Shown in pieces: positions 1 through 6,843 of a stretch of 6,995 nucleotides of DNA. The stretch covers positions 1-6,995 of the forward strand of contig JAFAWC010000403.1 in the NCBI GenBank assembly GCA_019242135.1, in the 5' to 3' direction. The notes under the pieces were generated by a model, which saw only the letters and a program-made list of their open reading frames with translations, made no database searches and had not been told where the DNA came from. The DNA comes from Mycobacteriaceae bacterium. Lineage in GTDB: Bacteria > Actinomycetota > Actinomycetes > Mycobacteriales > Mycobacteriaceae. The position numbers and the translations under genes are program-made. The first letter of the stretch is position 1; the number at the start of each line of letters is the position of its first letter.

Positions 1-1
1 G

Positions 2-460
2 CAACAGGTACCACCACGTTGGGGTCCGCCGCAACAGTACGGCTACGGCGGCCCGCCTCCGCCGAAATCGCGGGTACCCGTCGGCCTCATTATCGGGATG
101 GTGGTCGTCGTAGTCCTGGCGATCGGCGCGGGCGCGGTTTACACCGTGCACAGTCTGCTACCGCACAAGTTCGATATTGCGTTCGACATGGCTGGCGACA
201 ACTCATACGGCACTTTGGAATACGGCTTCGACAACCTCCTCAAGACTGAGACAGATCTGGGTTCCGGTGGGAACTGGGGCAACACCAAGAATGAGAAATT
301 CACCGGGAACAGACGGCGCGCAGTCATGGTCTACCACGTCAAATATCTGACCCACTACGCAAGCTGCGCAATCTATCAAGACGGCAACATCGTCGATCAG
401 CAGCGGGTTGATCGCGGCAGCGGAGCGACCGAGCTCACGTGCTCGGCGGTCGTGGGCTAG
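2..460 (+). CDS. MmpS-like small membrane protein (5' end missing)
   Basis: Partial gene: the frame is open from the left edge, and 152 residues are visible before the TAG stop. In order: a Pro/Gln/Tyr/Gly-rich stretch (visible residues 1-21), a short basic KSR anchor (22-24), one hydrophobic segment (about 25-47) and an extracytoplasmic domain of about 100 residues. The topology is cytoplasmic N-terminus, one membrane pass, exported C-terminus. Two cysteines (about visible residues 122 and 147) bracket a 'C.IYQDG..VD...V......L.C' pattern like the C-terminal end of mycobacterial MmpS proteins, where a small beta-sandwich carries such a pair. MmpS proteins assist MmpL (RND) lipid and siderophore exporters. 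No mmpL follows; the next gene is a kinase. An internal ATG at 98 lies inside the membrane segment and is unlikely to be the start. Family placement comes from remembered motifs, so moderate confidence; a generic single-pass exported protein with a Pro-rich tail is the alternative. Confidence 0.6.
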   Translation, partial: QQVPPRWGPPQQYGYGGPPPPKSRVPVGLIIGMVVVVVLAIGAGAVYTVHSLLPHKFDIAFDMAGDNSYGTLEYGFDNLLKTETDLGSGGNWGNTKNEKFTGNRRRAVMVYHVKYLTHYASCAIYQDGNIVDQQRVDRGSGATELTCSAVVG

Positions 461-595
461 CGATCCACGGCCGGAGCACACGTCCGGGTCTCGCCACCCC
501 GATTCACCGGTTACCTCCTCGACACCGTCACGCGGGTTGGCGCCTCAGGAGTCTGAGAAGACGTCGAACCGCTGCGGTGCGCGCTCCCGCAGAGT

Positions 596-601
596 TATCG
601 T
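596..601 (+). promoter_or_regulatory. Possible -10 hexamer for the kinase gene
   Basis: TATCGT fits the loose mycobacterial -10 consensus TANNNT and would start transcription near 607-610, about 30 nt before the GTG at 640. No -35 hexamer is visible at the usual distance. Such hexamers are common by chance, so this is a weak call. Confidence 0.2.
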
Positions 602-628
602 CCAGCCAGGTTCGTCGCCGGTTTCGTC

Positions 629-635
629 GGGAGGA
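629..635 (+). promoter_or_regulatory. Shine-Dalgarno fixing the kinase start
   Basis: GGGAGGA lies four bases before the GTG at 640, close to the perfect anti-16S complement. It selects GTG640 over the upstream in-frame ATG at 439, which lies inside the preceding gene and would add 67 arginine-rich residues with no family resemblance. Confidence 0.8.
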
Positions 636-639
636 CTCG

Positions 640-3600
640 GTGAAGGGGACTCCGTTCGGGCAGTACCAGCTTTTGAACGTGCTCGGCCGCGGTGGCATGG
701 GAGAAGTGTGGCGGGCCTATGACACCGTCACCGACCGCGTCGTCGCGCTGAAACTGCTTCCGCCGCATTTCGCCGACGACGAAGTGTTCAAACGGCGTTT
801 CCGTCGGGAGGCCCACGCCGCCGCACGACTGAGCGAGCCGCACGTGGTGCCGATCCACACCTACGGGGAGATCGAGCATCGACTCTTTGTGGACATGCGT
901 TTGATCAAGGGCCGCGATTTGCACGCTCTGTTGGCCGGCGGCCCCCTGGAGCCCACCCGCGCGGTGCTCATCATCGAACAGATCGCGAAGGCTTTGCACG
1001 CCGCCCATGTGGCGGGGCTTGTGCACCGCGACATCAAACCGTCGAACATCTTGGTCGCCGACGACGACTTCGCCTACCTGATCGATTTTGGGATCGCGCG
1101 CGCCGCAGGGGAGGCCGGCTCGACGACAACTGGCGCCGTGATCGGCACGCTGCACTACATGGCGCCCGAACGGTTCACCAGGCGTCCGATCGATGCCCGC
1201 TCCGACATCTATTCACTCGCTTGCGTGCTGCATGAGTGCCTGGTCGGCAGCTGCCCATTTCCGGGGGAGAGCCTTGAGGAGCAGCTCTCCGGTCACCTCG
1301 CGACGCCCCCGCCGCGACCGTCGAGTGTTCGGCCCGCTGTCCCCACGGCGTTCGACGACGTCATCGCCACCGGGATGGCAAAAGACCCCGACGAGCGGTA
1401 CGCCACTGCCGTGGCGCTGGCGCGTGCCGCCCGCGATGCACTCAACACAGTCGAACCGCAGTCAGACGCGCTCGCCCCCGCGACCGGCGCTGTGACGGGG
1501 TCGAATCTGCGTGGACGGGATCGCAAGAAGGACCGCAATGCAGCCTCGCCGGCAACTCAGCAGCGCCCACACACGCCGCGGCGTGTGCCCACCGGTGTGG
1601 TGAGCCGTTCGGTCGAGTTGCAGGCGGTGACACAGTTCCTGATTTCTGCACGTGCACGCGTTTCGGGTCTGGTGATTGCGGGGGAGGCCGGTATCGGCAA
1701 GACCACGATATGGCAAGCCGCCCTGGACGAGGCCGATGAGCGAGGGTTCAGGGTGCTCTCGGCGCGCGTGGGAGAAACAGAATCGGTGTTGGCGTACGCG
1801 TCGTTGGCGGACCTGATCGCAGACATCGAGCCAGACGTTTTTGTCCAACTACCGCCGCTGCAGCGTCTCGCACTGGACCGTGTCATGCTGCGCGCCAACG
1901 GTGATGGTCCGGCCACGGATCAACGAGTGGTCGCCGCAGCGTTTCTATCGGTGATCGAACAGGTCGCTAACGACGCGCCGGTCCTGCTGGCCATCGACGA
2001 CGTGCAGTGGCTCGACACGTCAAGCAAAGAGGCTGTCGCCTACGCGACGCGGCGGGTGAAAGGTCACGTCGGTGTCCTGGTCGCCGAGCGCATCGAATCG
2101 AACATCGACGTTCCCACGCCGTGGCTCGAGCTGGCACGCCCCGATGCGGTAGATCGAATTTTCGTGCGTCCTATGGGCTTAGCAGGACTGCATTCGCTGA
2201 TCGCCGGGAAACTAGGCCGATCACTGCCTCGGCCGACGATGGTGCGCATCGCCGAGATCTCCGGTGGCAACCCGTTCTATGCCCTCGAACTGGCCCGCAC
2301 AACGGGCGATGAGTCACTTGCCGCAGAGCCGATCTTGCCCAGCACGTTGACCGATTTGGTGCGTCACCACATTGGTGGCGTGGAAGGTGCCGTTCGTGAT
2401 GTCTTGCTGGCCGCCGCATGTGTGGCGGATCCAACGGTGGAGCTGCTCGCGCAGGTGTCTGGTAATAGCGTCGAGCGGACCGCGGAGTTGCTGGAGGAGG
2501 TTGAGAGCAACGGCATCGTGGCGATCGCAGGCAACCGGGTGCGGTTTTCGCACCCGCTGCTGGCGCGAGGCGTGTACACCGAGGCCACTCCGGCGCGCCG
2601 CCGGCAAGTACATCGGGCGGTCGCCGACATCGTCGCACTGCCCGAACTGAGAGCCAGGCATCTCGCGCTGGCCGCTGTCAGCGCTGACCCAGAGATTCTG
2701 CAGGCGCTCGACCAGGCCGCAGGCGCCGCCCGGGCCCGCGGAGCACCGGCGGCTGCCGCCGAATTGCTGGATTTGGCAATAAAACTGGGCGGAGATAAGC
2801 CGTCACGTTGCATACGGTTGGCTGGCCATCATTTCGAGGCCGGCAACACTGAACAAGCCCGGATGGTACTTGAGTCCGTCATGGAGCGGCTGCGACCGGG
2901 ACCGCTTCGGGCGCTCGCTTTGAACCTTCTTGCCGGAGTAAGGGTGTACGACAACAGGGTTGTGGAGGCCGCGGACATTCTCAAGCGTGCACTCGAGGAC
3001 GCCAACGACGCCCCCCCGATGCTGGTACGCACGTTGCTGATGTTGTCGTTCACTGAGGGCAATACCGGCGACTTTGATGATTCGCTGCGCCACGCGCGTC
3101 AAGCGGTGACGCTGGCCGAGCAACTCGGGGATGGGGCTCTCAAAAGTCAGGCTCTCGCGAATTGGGTTCATATTGGCTTCCAGTACGGGCCGGGTCTCGA
3201 TGAGGACGCTTTGCGCAGCGCACTCGAGTTAGAGGACCGCGATATCGATGTCCCGATCACCTTTCGCGCCAGCGTCATCGCGCCGCTGATACTGGCGTGG
3301 ACGGGGCGTCTGGAGGAGGGCCACGCTCAGATGCAGGCGGTGCGGGAACGATTCGTCGAACGCGGTGCTGAACGTGACCTGATGGCGGTCGCAGGATTCT
3401 GCGCGCTTATCGACATTTGGCGCGGGAGATTCGACTTGGCGGCCCACCAGGCGAAGGATGCCGTGGCTCGGGCCGAACAGCTTGGCGGCCGCGATGTCCT
3501 CATCATCCCGTTGACGATTCGCGCGGTCGTCGCCGCCTATACCGGTCAGGTTCGCGAGGCACGCGCCGACGCCGATGCGGTCGTTGAGGGCGCCCGCCGG

Positions 3601-4149
3601 TGCGGGTCGCCACGCCTCGCGGAGTGGCCGGCCAAAACGCTCGCATTCTTGGATGTCTCGCTCGGCAACTACGCCCAGGCGCTGACATCGTTGGCGCCAC
3701 TGTTGTCGAGGTTCGACACGACGCCCGGGATGGAGATCATGCAGGCCTGGTACGTCCCGGACGCGGTGGAGGCGATGGTCGCGCTGGACCGTCTCGACGA
3801 CGCGGTGCCGTTGATCGATTCACTGGAGCAAAATGGTGCCCGGCACGACCGTTCCTGGTTGCTGGCGGTGGGTGCTCGCTGCCGCAGCATGTGGCTGGCC
3901 GCGCAGGGCGACGTCGATGCGGCCGAGCGTGCGGCTCTTCAGGCGATGGCCGAACACGAGAGACTGCCAATGCCGTTCGAGCGGGCACGAACTCAAGTTG
4001 TGCTGGGGCAACTGCAGCAGCGGCTGGGCCGCACCGAGATGGCCGCGGCGACACTGGGTGACGCGTTGGCGGCATTCGACGAAATGGGCACAGAACTGTG
4101 GGCTCAACGTGCGCGAGCCGAGCTCGCCCGCAGCGATGCACAAAGCTGA
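640..4149 (+). CDS. PknD-type Ser/Thr kinase fused to LAL/STAND ATPase and TPR-like repeats
   Basis: A 1169-residue signalling protein, predicted cytoplasmic. Kinase domain, residues 8-270: glycine loop LGRGGMGEV (15-23), ATP lysine K38, alpha-C glutamate E57, HRD catalytic loop with D131, K133 and N136, DFG 149-151, APE 175-177. All catalytic residues are present, so it should be active. T162 and T164 align with the activation-loop sites T171/T173 of M. tuberculosis PknB. The sequence around it resembles PknD/PknE/PknH. A basic linker (271-315) follows, with no membrane helix, unlike those receptor kinases. The P-loop ATPase has Walker A GEAGIGKTT (348-356), Walker B LLAIDDVQWLD (449-459) and the LAL signature SGGNPFYALELAR (541-553). 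A winged-helix-like segment (633-663) precedes TPR-like helical repeats (about 690-1163). The LuxR-type HTH that normally ends LAL regulators is absent. Overall layout recalls PknK, but both modules look like other families. GTG640 was chosen for its strong Shine-Dalgarno and because the kinase begins at once. The target and the sensed signal are unknown. Confidence 0.93.
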   Translation: MKGTPFGQYQLLNVLGRGGMGEVWRAYDTVTDRVVALKLLPPHFADDEVFKRRFRREAHAAARLSEPHVVPIHTYGEIEHRLFVDMRLIKGRDLHALLAGGPLEPTRAVLIIEQIAKALHAAHVAGLVHRDIKPSNILVADDDFAYLIDFGIARAAGEAGSTTTGAVIGTLHYMAPERFTRRPIDARSDIYSLACVLHECLVGSCPFPGESLEEQLSGHLATPPPRPSSVRPAVPTAFDDVIATGMAKDPDERYATAVALARAARDALNTVEPQSDALAPATGAVTGSNLRGRDRKKDRNAASPATQQRPHTPRRVPTGVVSRSVELQAVTQFLISARARVSGLVIAGEAGIGKTTIWQAALDEADERGFRVLSARVGETESVLAYASLADLIADIEPDVFVQLPPLQRLALDRVMLRANGDGPATDQRVVAAAFLSVIEQVANDAPVLLAIDDVQWLDTSSKEAVAYATRRVKGHVGVLVAERIESNIDVPTPWLELARPDAVDRIFVRPMGLAGLHSLIAGKLGRSLPRPTMVRIAEISGGNPFYALELARTTGDESLAAEPILPSTLTDLVRHHIGGVEGAVRDVLLAAACVADPTVELLAQVSGNSVERTAELLEEVESNGIVAIAGNRVRFSHPLLARGVYTEATPARRRQVHRAVADIVALPELRARHLALAAVSADPEILQALDQAAGAARARGAPAAAAELLDLAIKLGGDKPSRCIRLAGHHFEAGNTEQARMVLESVMERLRPGPLRALALNLLAGVRVYDNRVVEAADILKRALEDANDAPPMLVRTLLMLSFTEGNTGDFDDSLRHARQAVTLAEQLGDGALKSQALANWVHIGFQYGPGLDEDALRSALELEDRDIDVPITFRASVIAPLILAWTGRLEEGHAQMQAVRERFVERGAERDLMAVAGFCALIDIWRGRFDLAAHQAKDAVARAEQLGGRDVLIIPLTIRAVVAAYTGQVREARADADAVVEGARRCGSPRLAEWPAKTLAFLDVSLGNYAQALTSLAPLLSRFDTTPGMEIMQAWYVPDAVEAMVALDRLDDAVPLIDSLEQNGARHDRSWLLAVGARCRSMWLAAQGDVDAAERAALQAMAEHERLPMPFERARTQVVLGQLQQRLGRTEMAAATLGDALAAFDEMGTELWAQRARAELARSDAQS

Positions 4150-4161
4150 CGGCGATCGACG

Positions 4162-5025
4162 TCACCACAGTTTCCGCGGCAACGCCGCAGGGGTTGCGGC
4201 CACCTCGTTGAGCACCTCGATGTTGTGGGCAACGTCGCGGCTTTCCTTCGCGCCGATGTCGGACACCAGATCCACAAACGGGATAGGGCGCAGGTACCAC
4301 TTGCCGAGCATGGCACACATCGCGTCTCGGTCCCGAACCTTCCTGCGTTGGACGGATTTCGGTTTTCCTGCGAGTTGACAGGCGAACTTCCAGGCGCTGG
4401 CCCGAGATTGCTGAATCGCTGCGCTGATAATGCCGAAATCATTGTCCATAAAGTAGTCTCGGTAGTCCGCCAGAGCCGGCGAGACCTTTTCGATGGCATC
4501 GAGGACTCCGTCGACCTGACTGGCCAAGATGGTGTTGACGGCGGTGAAATCATTGTGCAACGACTTCAGCCCGTTGCCGCCCACCGCGGCGGTGGCGACG
4601 CCGAGATCGAGGTCGATGTGCGCATTCATCGCTGTCAGAAGGCGCTGAAGAATGATCAGCGTGCCCTTGCGGTTCTCGTCGTAAGCGACCTGCCACACCT
4701 TCGGTGCTCGGCCGTACGCCGGGGCGTCGAAGAACTCGTTGATCGCGTCGAAGTAGCGGCGGGCAAACGTCACGTCGAACCGCTGCATCCGCGCGCTGTC
4801 CGGAAACCGGCCGTCATCGATGGCGCCGCGGATGGCGAGGGTCGTCCGCTTGTACAGCGCGGCGAAATACCCTACGGAACTTGCTGATGCGATCGACCAG
4901 TCTATGACCTGGTCAATACCGTCGAGCACGTCCTCGATCGTTGCCCCCTGCGCCAGACGCACCGCCGGTGGCCGACCGTGCTGATCGCGACGGCGCACCC
5001 GGCGCTTCGAGGACATGCCGCCCAT
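4162..5025 (-). CDS. DUF5995-type protein of unknown function
   Basis: A 287-residue soluble, helix-rich protein without signal peptide or membrane segment. I recognise it as DUF5995-like from its motifs: GYFAALYKRTT (52-62), RFDVTFARRYFDA (82-94), LLTAMNAHIDLDLGVA (129-144), LHNDFTAVNTILA (156-168) and the SRASAWKFA helix (207-215). The conserved-looking polar residues D84, R89, H136, D138, D140, H157 and D159 could form a metal or catalytic site, but no activity is established for the family to my knowledge. The N-terminus is very basic (KRRVRRR). The TGA stop is 12 bp from the stop of the convergent kinase gene. The start is uncertain: the ATG at 5025 gives the longest form. An ATG three codons in (5016) sits 7 nt after a GATAAT hexamer and may be the true leaderless start, giving 284 residues. 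It is divergent from an FAD oxidoreductase across 52 bp, which suggests a shared process. Confidence 0.8.
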   Translation of the reverse strand: MGGMSSKRRVRRRDQHGRPPAVRLAQGATIEDVLDGIDQVIDWSIASASSVGYFAALYKRTTLAIRGAIDDGRFPDSARMQRFDVTFARRYFDAINEFFDAPAYGRAPKVWQVAYDENRKGTLIILQRLLTAMNAHIDLDLGVATAAVGGNGLKSLHNDFTAVNTILASQVDGVLDAIEKVSPALADYRDYFMDNDFGIISAAIQQSRASAWKFACQLAGKPKSVQRRKVRDRDAMCAMLGKWYLRPIPFVDLVSDIGAKESRDVAHNIEVLNEVAATPAALPRKLW

Positions 5026-5029
5026 TATC
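5024..5029 (-). promoter_or_regulatory. -10-like hexamer for the DUF5995 gene
   Basis: Read on the minus strand this is GATAAT, followed by seven bases and then the ATG at 5016. That spacing would put the transcript start on the A of that ATG, giving a leaderless mRNA. It overlaps the longer-form ATG at 5025, so if this promoter is real the longer form cannot be made from it. No -35 element is recognisable. A GGGGAGAG purine run (5046 to 5039) lies 13 nt before the ATG at 5025, rather far for a Shine-Dalgarno. Confidence 0.4.
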
Positions 5030-5063
5030 GCGAGTGGGCTCTCCCCGAACCCCGAAATCGGAG

Positions 5064-5069
5064 CATAAT
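5064..5069 (+). promoter_or_regulatory. -10-like hexamer for the FAD oxidoreductase gene
   Basis: CATAAT ends eight bases before the GTG at 5078, so transcription would begin at or next to the start codon. No Shine-Dalgarno precedes that GTG, as expected for a leaderless transcript, which is a common class in mycobacteria. No -35 hexamer is visible at 17-18 bp upstream. Confidence 0.45.
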
Positions 5070-5077
5070 CTCAGACC

Positions 5078-6814
5078 GTGACGACCGTAGCAGTGCTCGG
5101 CGGCGGGGTGGGCGGGCTCAGCGCAGCCCACGAGCTGGTCGAGCGGGGATTCATCGTAACCGTCTACGAGCACCGCGGCGAGTTCGGCGGCAAGGCGCGC
5201 TCGATGCCCTACGAAGGCACCGGGAAAGGTAAGCGCAGGGATCTTCCCGCCGAGCACGGTTTCCGGTTTTTTCCGGGCTTCTACCGCCACCTGCCCGACA
5301 CGATGAAGCGCATCCCGTACGGGCAGTTGACGGTTTTCAACAATCTCGTCCCGACGACCCGGATGATGCTCGCGCGCGAGGGTGCGCGCAACCAAATGAT
5401 CGGCCCGACGAGCGCACCGGAGTCGTTGGATGACTTGGCGGTCACTCGCGACTTCATTTGGGCCATCTGCACCCAACTCGGCGTTCCGGCCGACGAGCTG
5501 GTCGATTTCCACGAGCGCCTGTTGACGTTTCTCGTCTCGTGCGAGCAGCGCCGGCTCGGCGAGTGGGAGAACTGCAGCTGGTGGGATTTTCTGGACGCCG
5601 ACAATAAGTCAAAGGCTTTTCAGAAGTTTCTTGCCACCGGGATGACTCGCACGCTTGTCGCGGCGAAAGCGGATGAGATGTCTGCGCGCACCGGGGCTAC
5701 AATTTTGTGCCAGTTGATCTTTGACATGACGCGTCTCGGCGCGCACGCGGATCGTGTGCTCAACGGGCCGACGAGCGACGTGTGGATCACCCCGTGGATC
5801 TCTTACCTGCGCGAGCGCGGTGTCGTGCTGCGCGATGACGTCACCGTCACCGGCATCGCCTGCGATGGACGCCGCGTCACCGGGGTCACCGTGAGCAGCG
5901 GCGGCAATCCGGAACACGTCGTCGCCGACTACTACGTCGCAGCCGTGCCGGAAGAGCGGCTGCGGTGCCTTCTCACCGATGAGCTGCTCGCCGCCGAGCC
6001 TCGGCTGCGACCGGTCCAGGAGCGCAAGCTGGTCACGCGCTGGATGAACGGCGTCATGTTCTATTTTCACGAGGACGTAAAGCTGGTGAATGGTCACATC
6101 ATCTTCGTCGATTCCCCTTGGGCACTCACCGGGATCTCCCAGGCGCAGTTCTGGCACGACGTGAACCTCGAGGGTTACGACGAGGGACGTGTGCGGGGCA
6201 TCCTGTCGGTCGACGTCTCGGACTGGGAGACGCCGGGCGTGCTCACCGGCCTGCCCGCAAAGAAATGCTCGAAGAAGGAGATTCGCCGAGAAGTGTGGGC
6301 CCAGATCCTCGCCCATATCGACGACGGTTCGCTCACCGACGAGAACGTAGCCGACTGGTTTCTCGATCCGGCGATCAAGTTCCCGAGCCGGCGCAAGGTG
6401 ACCAACGGCGAGCCGCTGCTGGTCAACACGGCGGGCTCGTGGACCAATCGGCCGCCGGCGGTGACAGCGATTCCGAACCTGTTTCTCGCCGCCGATTTTG
6501 TGCAGACTTACACGGACTTGGCGACGATGGAGGGCGCTAACGAGGCGGCGCGGCGCGCAGTCAATGGCATTCTCAAAGCTGCCGGTTCCCACGAAACGCC
6601 CTGCGACGTCTGGAAAATGCATGAACCCTGCGTGCTGGCCCCTTTCCGCATGTTGGACGAGGCGCGCTGGCGACTGGGGCGCCCCGTGCAGCCGCCCGTC
6701 CGCGTGACCATCACGGGCGAGCTCAAACCGGTGAGTCTGGCCCACTGGGGTCTGCTCACAGCCACCCGGCGCGCGCAGACGGCGATCAATATGCTCAGCG
6801 CAGGCCGGCGTTAG
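5078..6814 (+). CDS. FAD-dependent oxidoreductase, amine oxidase / phytoene desaturase-HpnE type
   Basis: A 578-residue flavoprotein predicted to catalyse an FAD-dependent desaturation or dehydrogenation. The N-terminal Rossmann fold has G8-x-G10-x-x-G13 in GGGVGGLSAAHEL, the ribose-binding acid E31 in VYEHR, and the GGKARS motif (37-42). HGFRFFPGFYRHLPDTMKRI (60-79) is the flavin-proximal segment of this subgroup. The stretch around 230-260 (GPTSDVWITPW, then VTVTGI) resembles plant-type phytoene/zeta-carotene desaturases and hydroxysqualene dehydroxylases (HpnE). The C-terminal FAD motif is LFLAADFVQTYTDLATMEGA (468-487), followed by an amphipathic helix. About 75 residues follow (504-578), a tail beyond the usual end, with a C-x5-H-x2-C arrangement (C509, H515, C518). 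There is no signal peptide; the N-terminus goes straight into the Rossmann strand, which supports the GTG start despite the missing Shine-Dalgarno. The substrate cannot be read from the sequence; an isoprenoid or hydrophobic lipid is likely. No phytoene or squalene synthase gene is visible alongside. Confidence 0.87.
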   Translation: MTTVAVLGGGVGGLSAAHELVERGFIVTVYEHRGEFGGKARSMPYEGTGKGKRRDLPAEHGFRFFPGFYRHLPDTMKRIPYGQLTVFNNLVPTTRMMLAREGARNQMIGPTSAPESLDDLAVTRDFIWAICTQLGVPADELVDFHERLLTFLVSCEQRRLGEWENCSWWDFLDADNKSKAFQKFLATGMTRTLVAAKADEMSARTGATILCQLIFDMTRLGAHADRVLNGPTSDVWITPWISYLRERGVVLRDDVTVTGIACDGRRVTGVTVSSGGNPEHVVADYYVAAVPEERLRCLLTDELLAAEPRLRPVQERKLVTRWMNGVMFYFHEDVKLVNGHIIFVDSPWALTGISQAQFWHDVNLEGYDEGRVRGILSVDVSDWETPGVLTGLPAKKCSKKEIRREVWAQILAHIDDGSLTDENVADWFLDPAIKFPSRRKVTNGEPLLVNTAGSWTNRPPAVTAIPNLFLAADFVQTYTDLATMEGANEAARRAVNGILKAAGSHETPCDVWKMHEPCVLAPFRMLDEARWRLGRPVQPPVRVTITGELKPVSLAHWGLLTATRRAQTAINMLSAGRR

Positions 6815-6843
6815 CCGACGCCGCGAGGACAGCGGTCACCCCG

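Larger units (their letters stand above)
461..639 (+). other. Gene-free leader between MmpS-like gene and kinase gene
   Basis: This 179-bp stretch has no convincing coding signal. The kinase frame stays open through it, but the translation is arginine-rich and unlike any domain. It holds a perfect 5-bp inverted repeat (471-475 with 483-487, loop 7) shortly after the upstream stop, without a T-tract, so at best a weak terminator. A TANNNT hexamer (TATCGT, 596-601) would give a leader of about 30 nt before the kinase GTG, but no -35 element is recognisable. The Shine-Dalgarno at 629-635 is the only strong signal. The length leaves room for an independent kinase promoter. Confidence 0.5.

Noticed and set aside
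439..639. N-terminal extension of the kinase from the in-frame ATG at 439
   Set aside because: It overlaps the end of the MmpS-like gene and translates to an arginine-rich stretch with no domain. A near-perfect Shine-Dalgarno precedes GTG640, where kinase homology begins.
640..4149. STAND-kinase as an anti-phage defence system
   Set aside because: STAND ATPases do occur in defence, but there is no nuclease, toxin or other effector, no neighbouring defence genes and no mobile element. The similarity is to LAL-type regulators.
4147..4164. Inverted repeat TGACG...CGTCA spanning both convergent stop codons, as a bidirectional terminator
   Set aside because: The stem is only 5 bp with an 8-nt loop and no T-tract, and the symmetry arises mostly from two facing TGA stops.
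4225..4887. Long plus-strand open frame opposite the DUF5995 gene
   Set aside because: It is a shadow of the minus-strand gene, whose protein shows recognisable family motifs. The plus-strand translation shows none.
5609..6745. Long minus-strand open frame (378 codons) opposite the FAD oxidoreductase
   Set aside because: High-GC coding DNA commonly leaves the antisense frame open. The translation is His/Arg-rich without domains, while the plus strand has clear FAD-binding motifs.
6821..6835. CCGC/GCGG hairpin between the FAD oxidoreductase and the amidohydrolase as a terminator
   Set aside because: A 4-bp stem without a T-tract is expected by chance in DNA this GC-rich.
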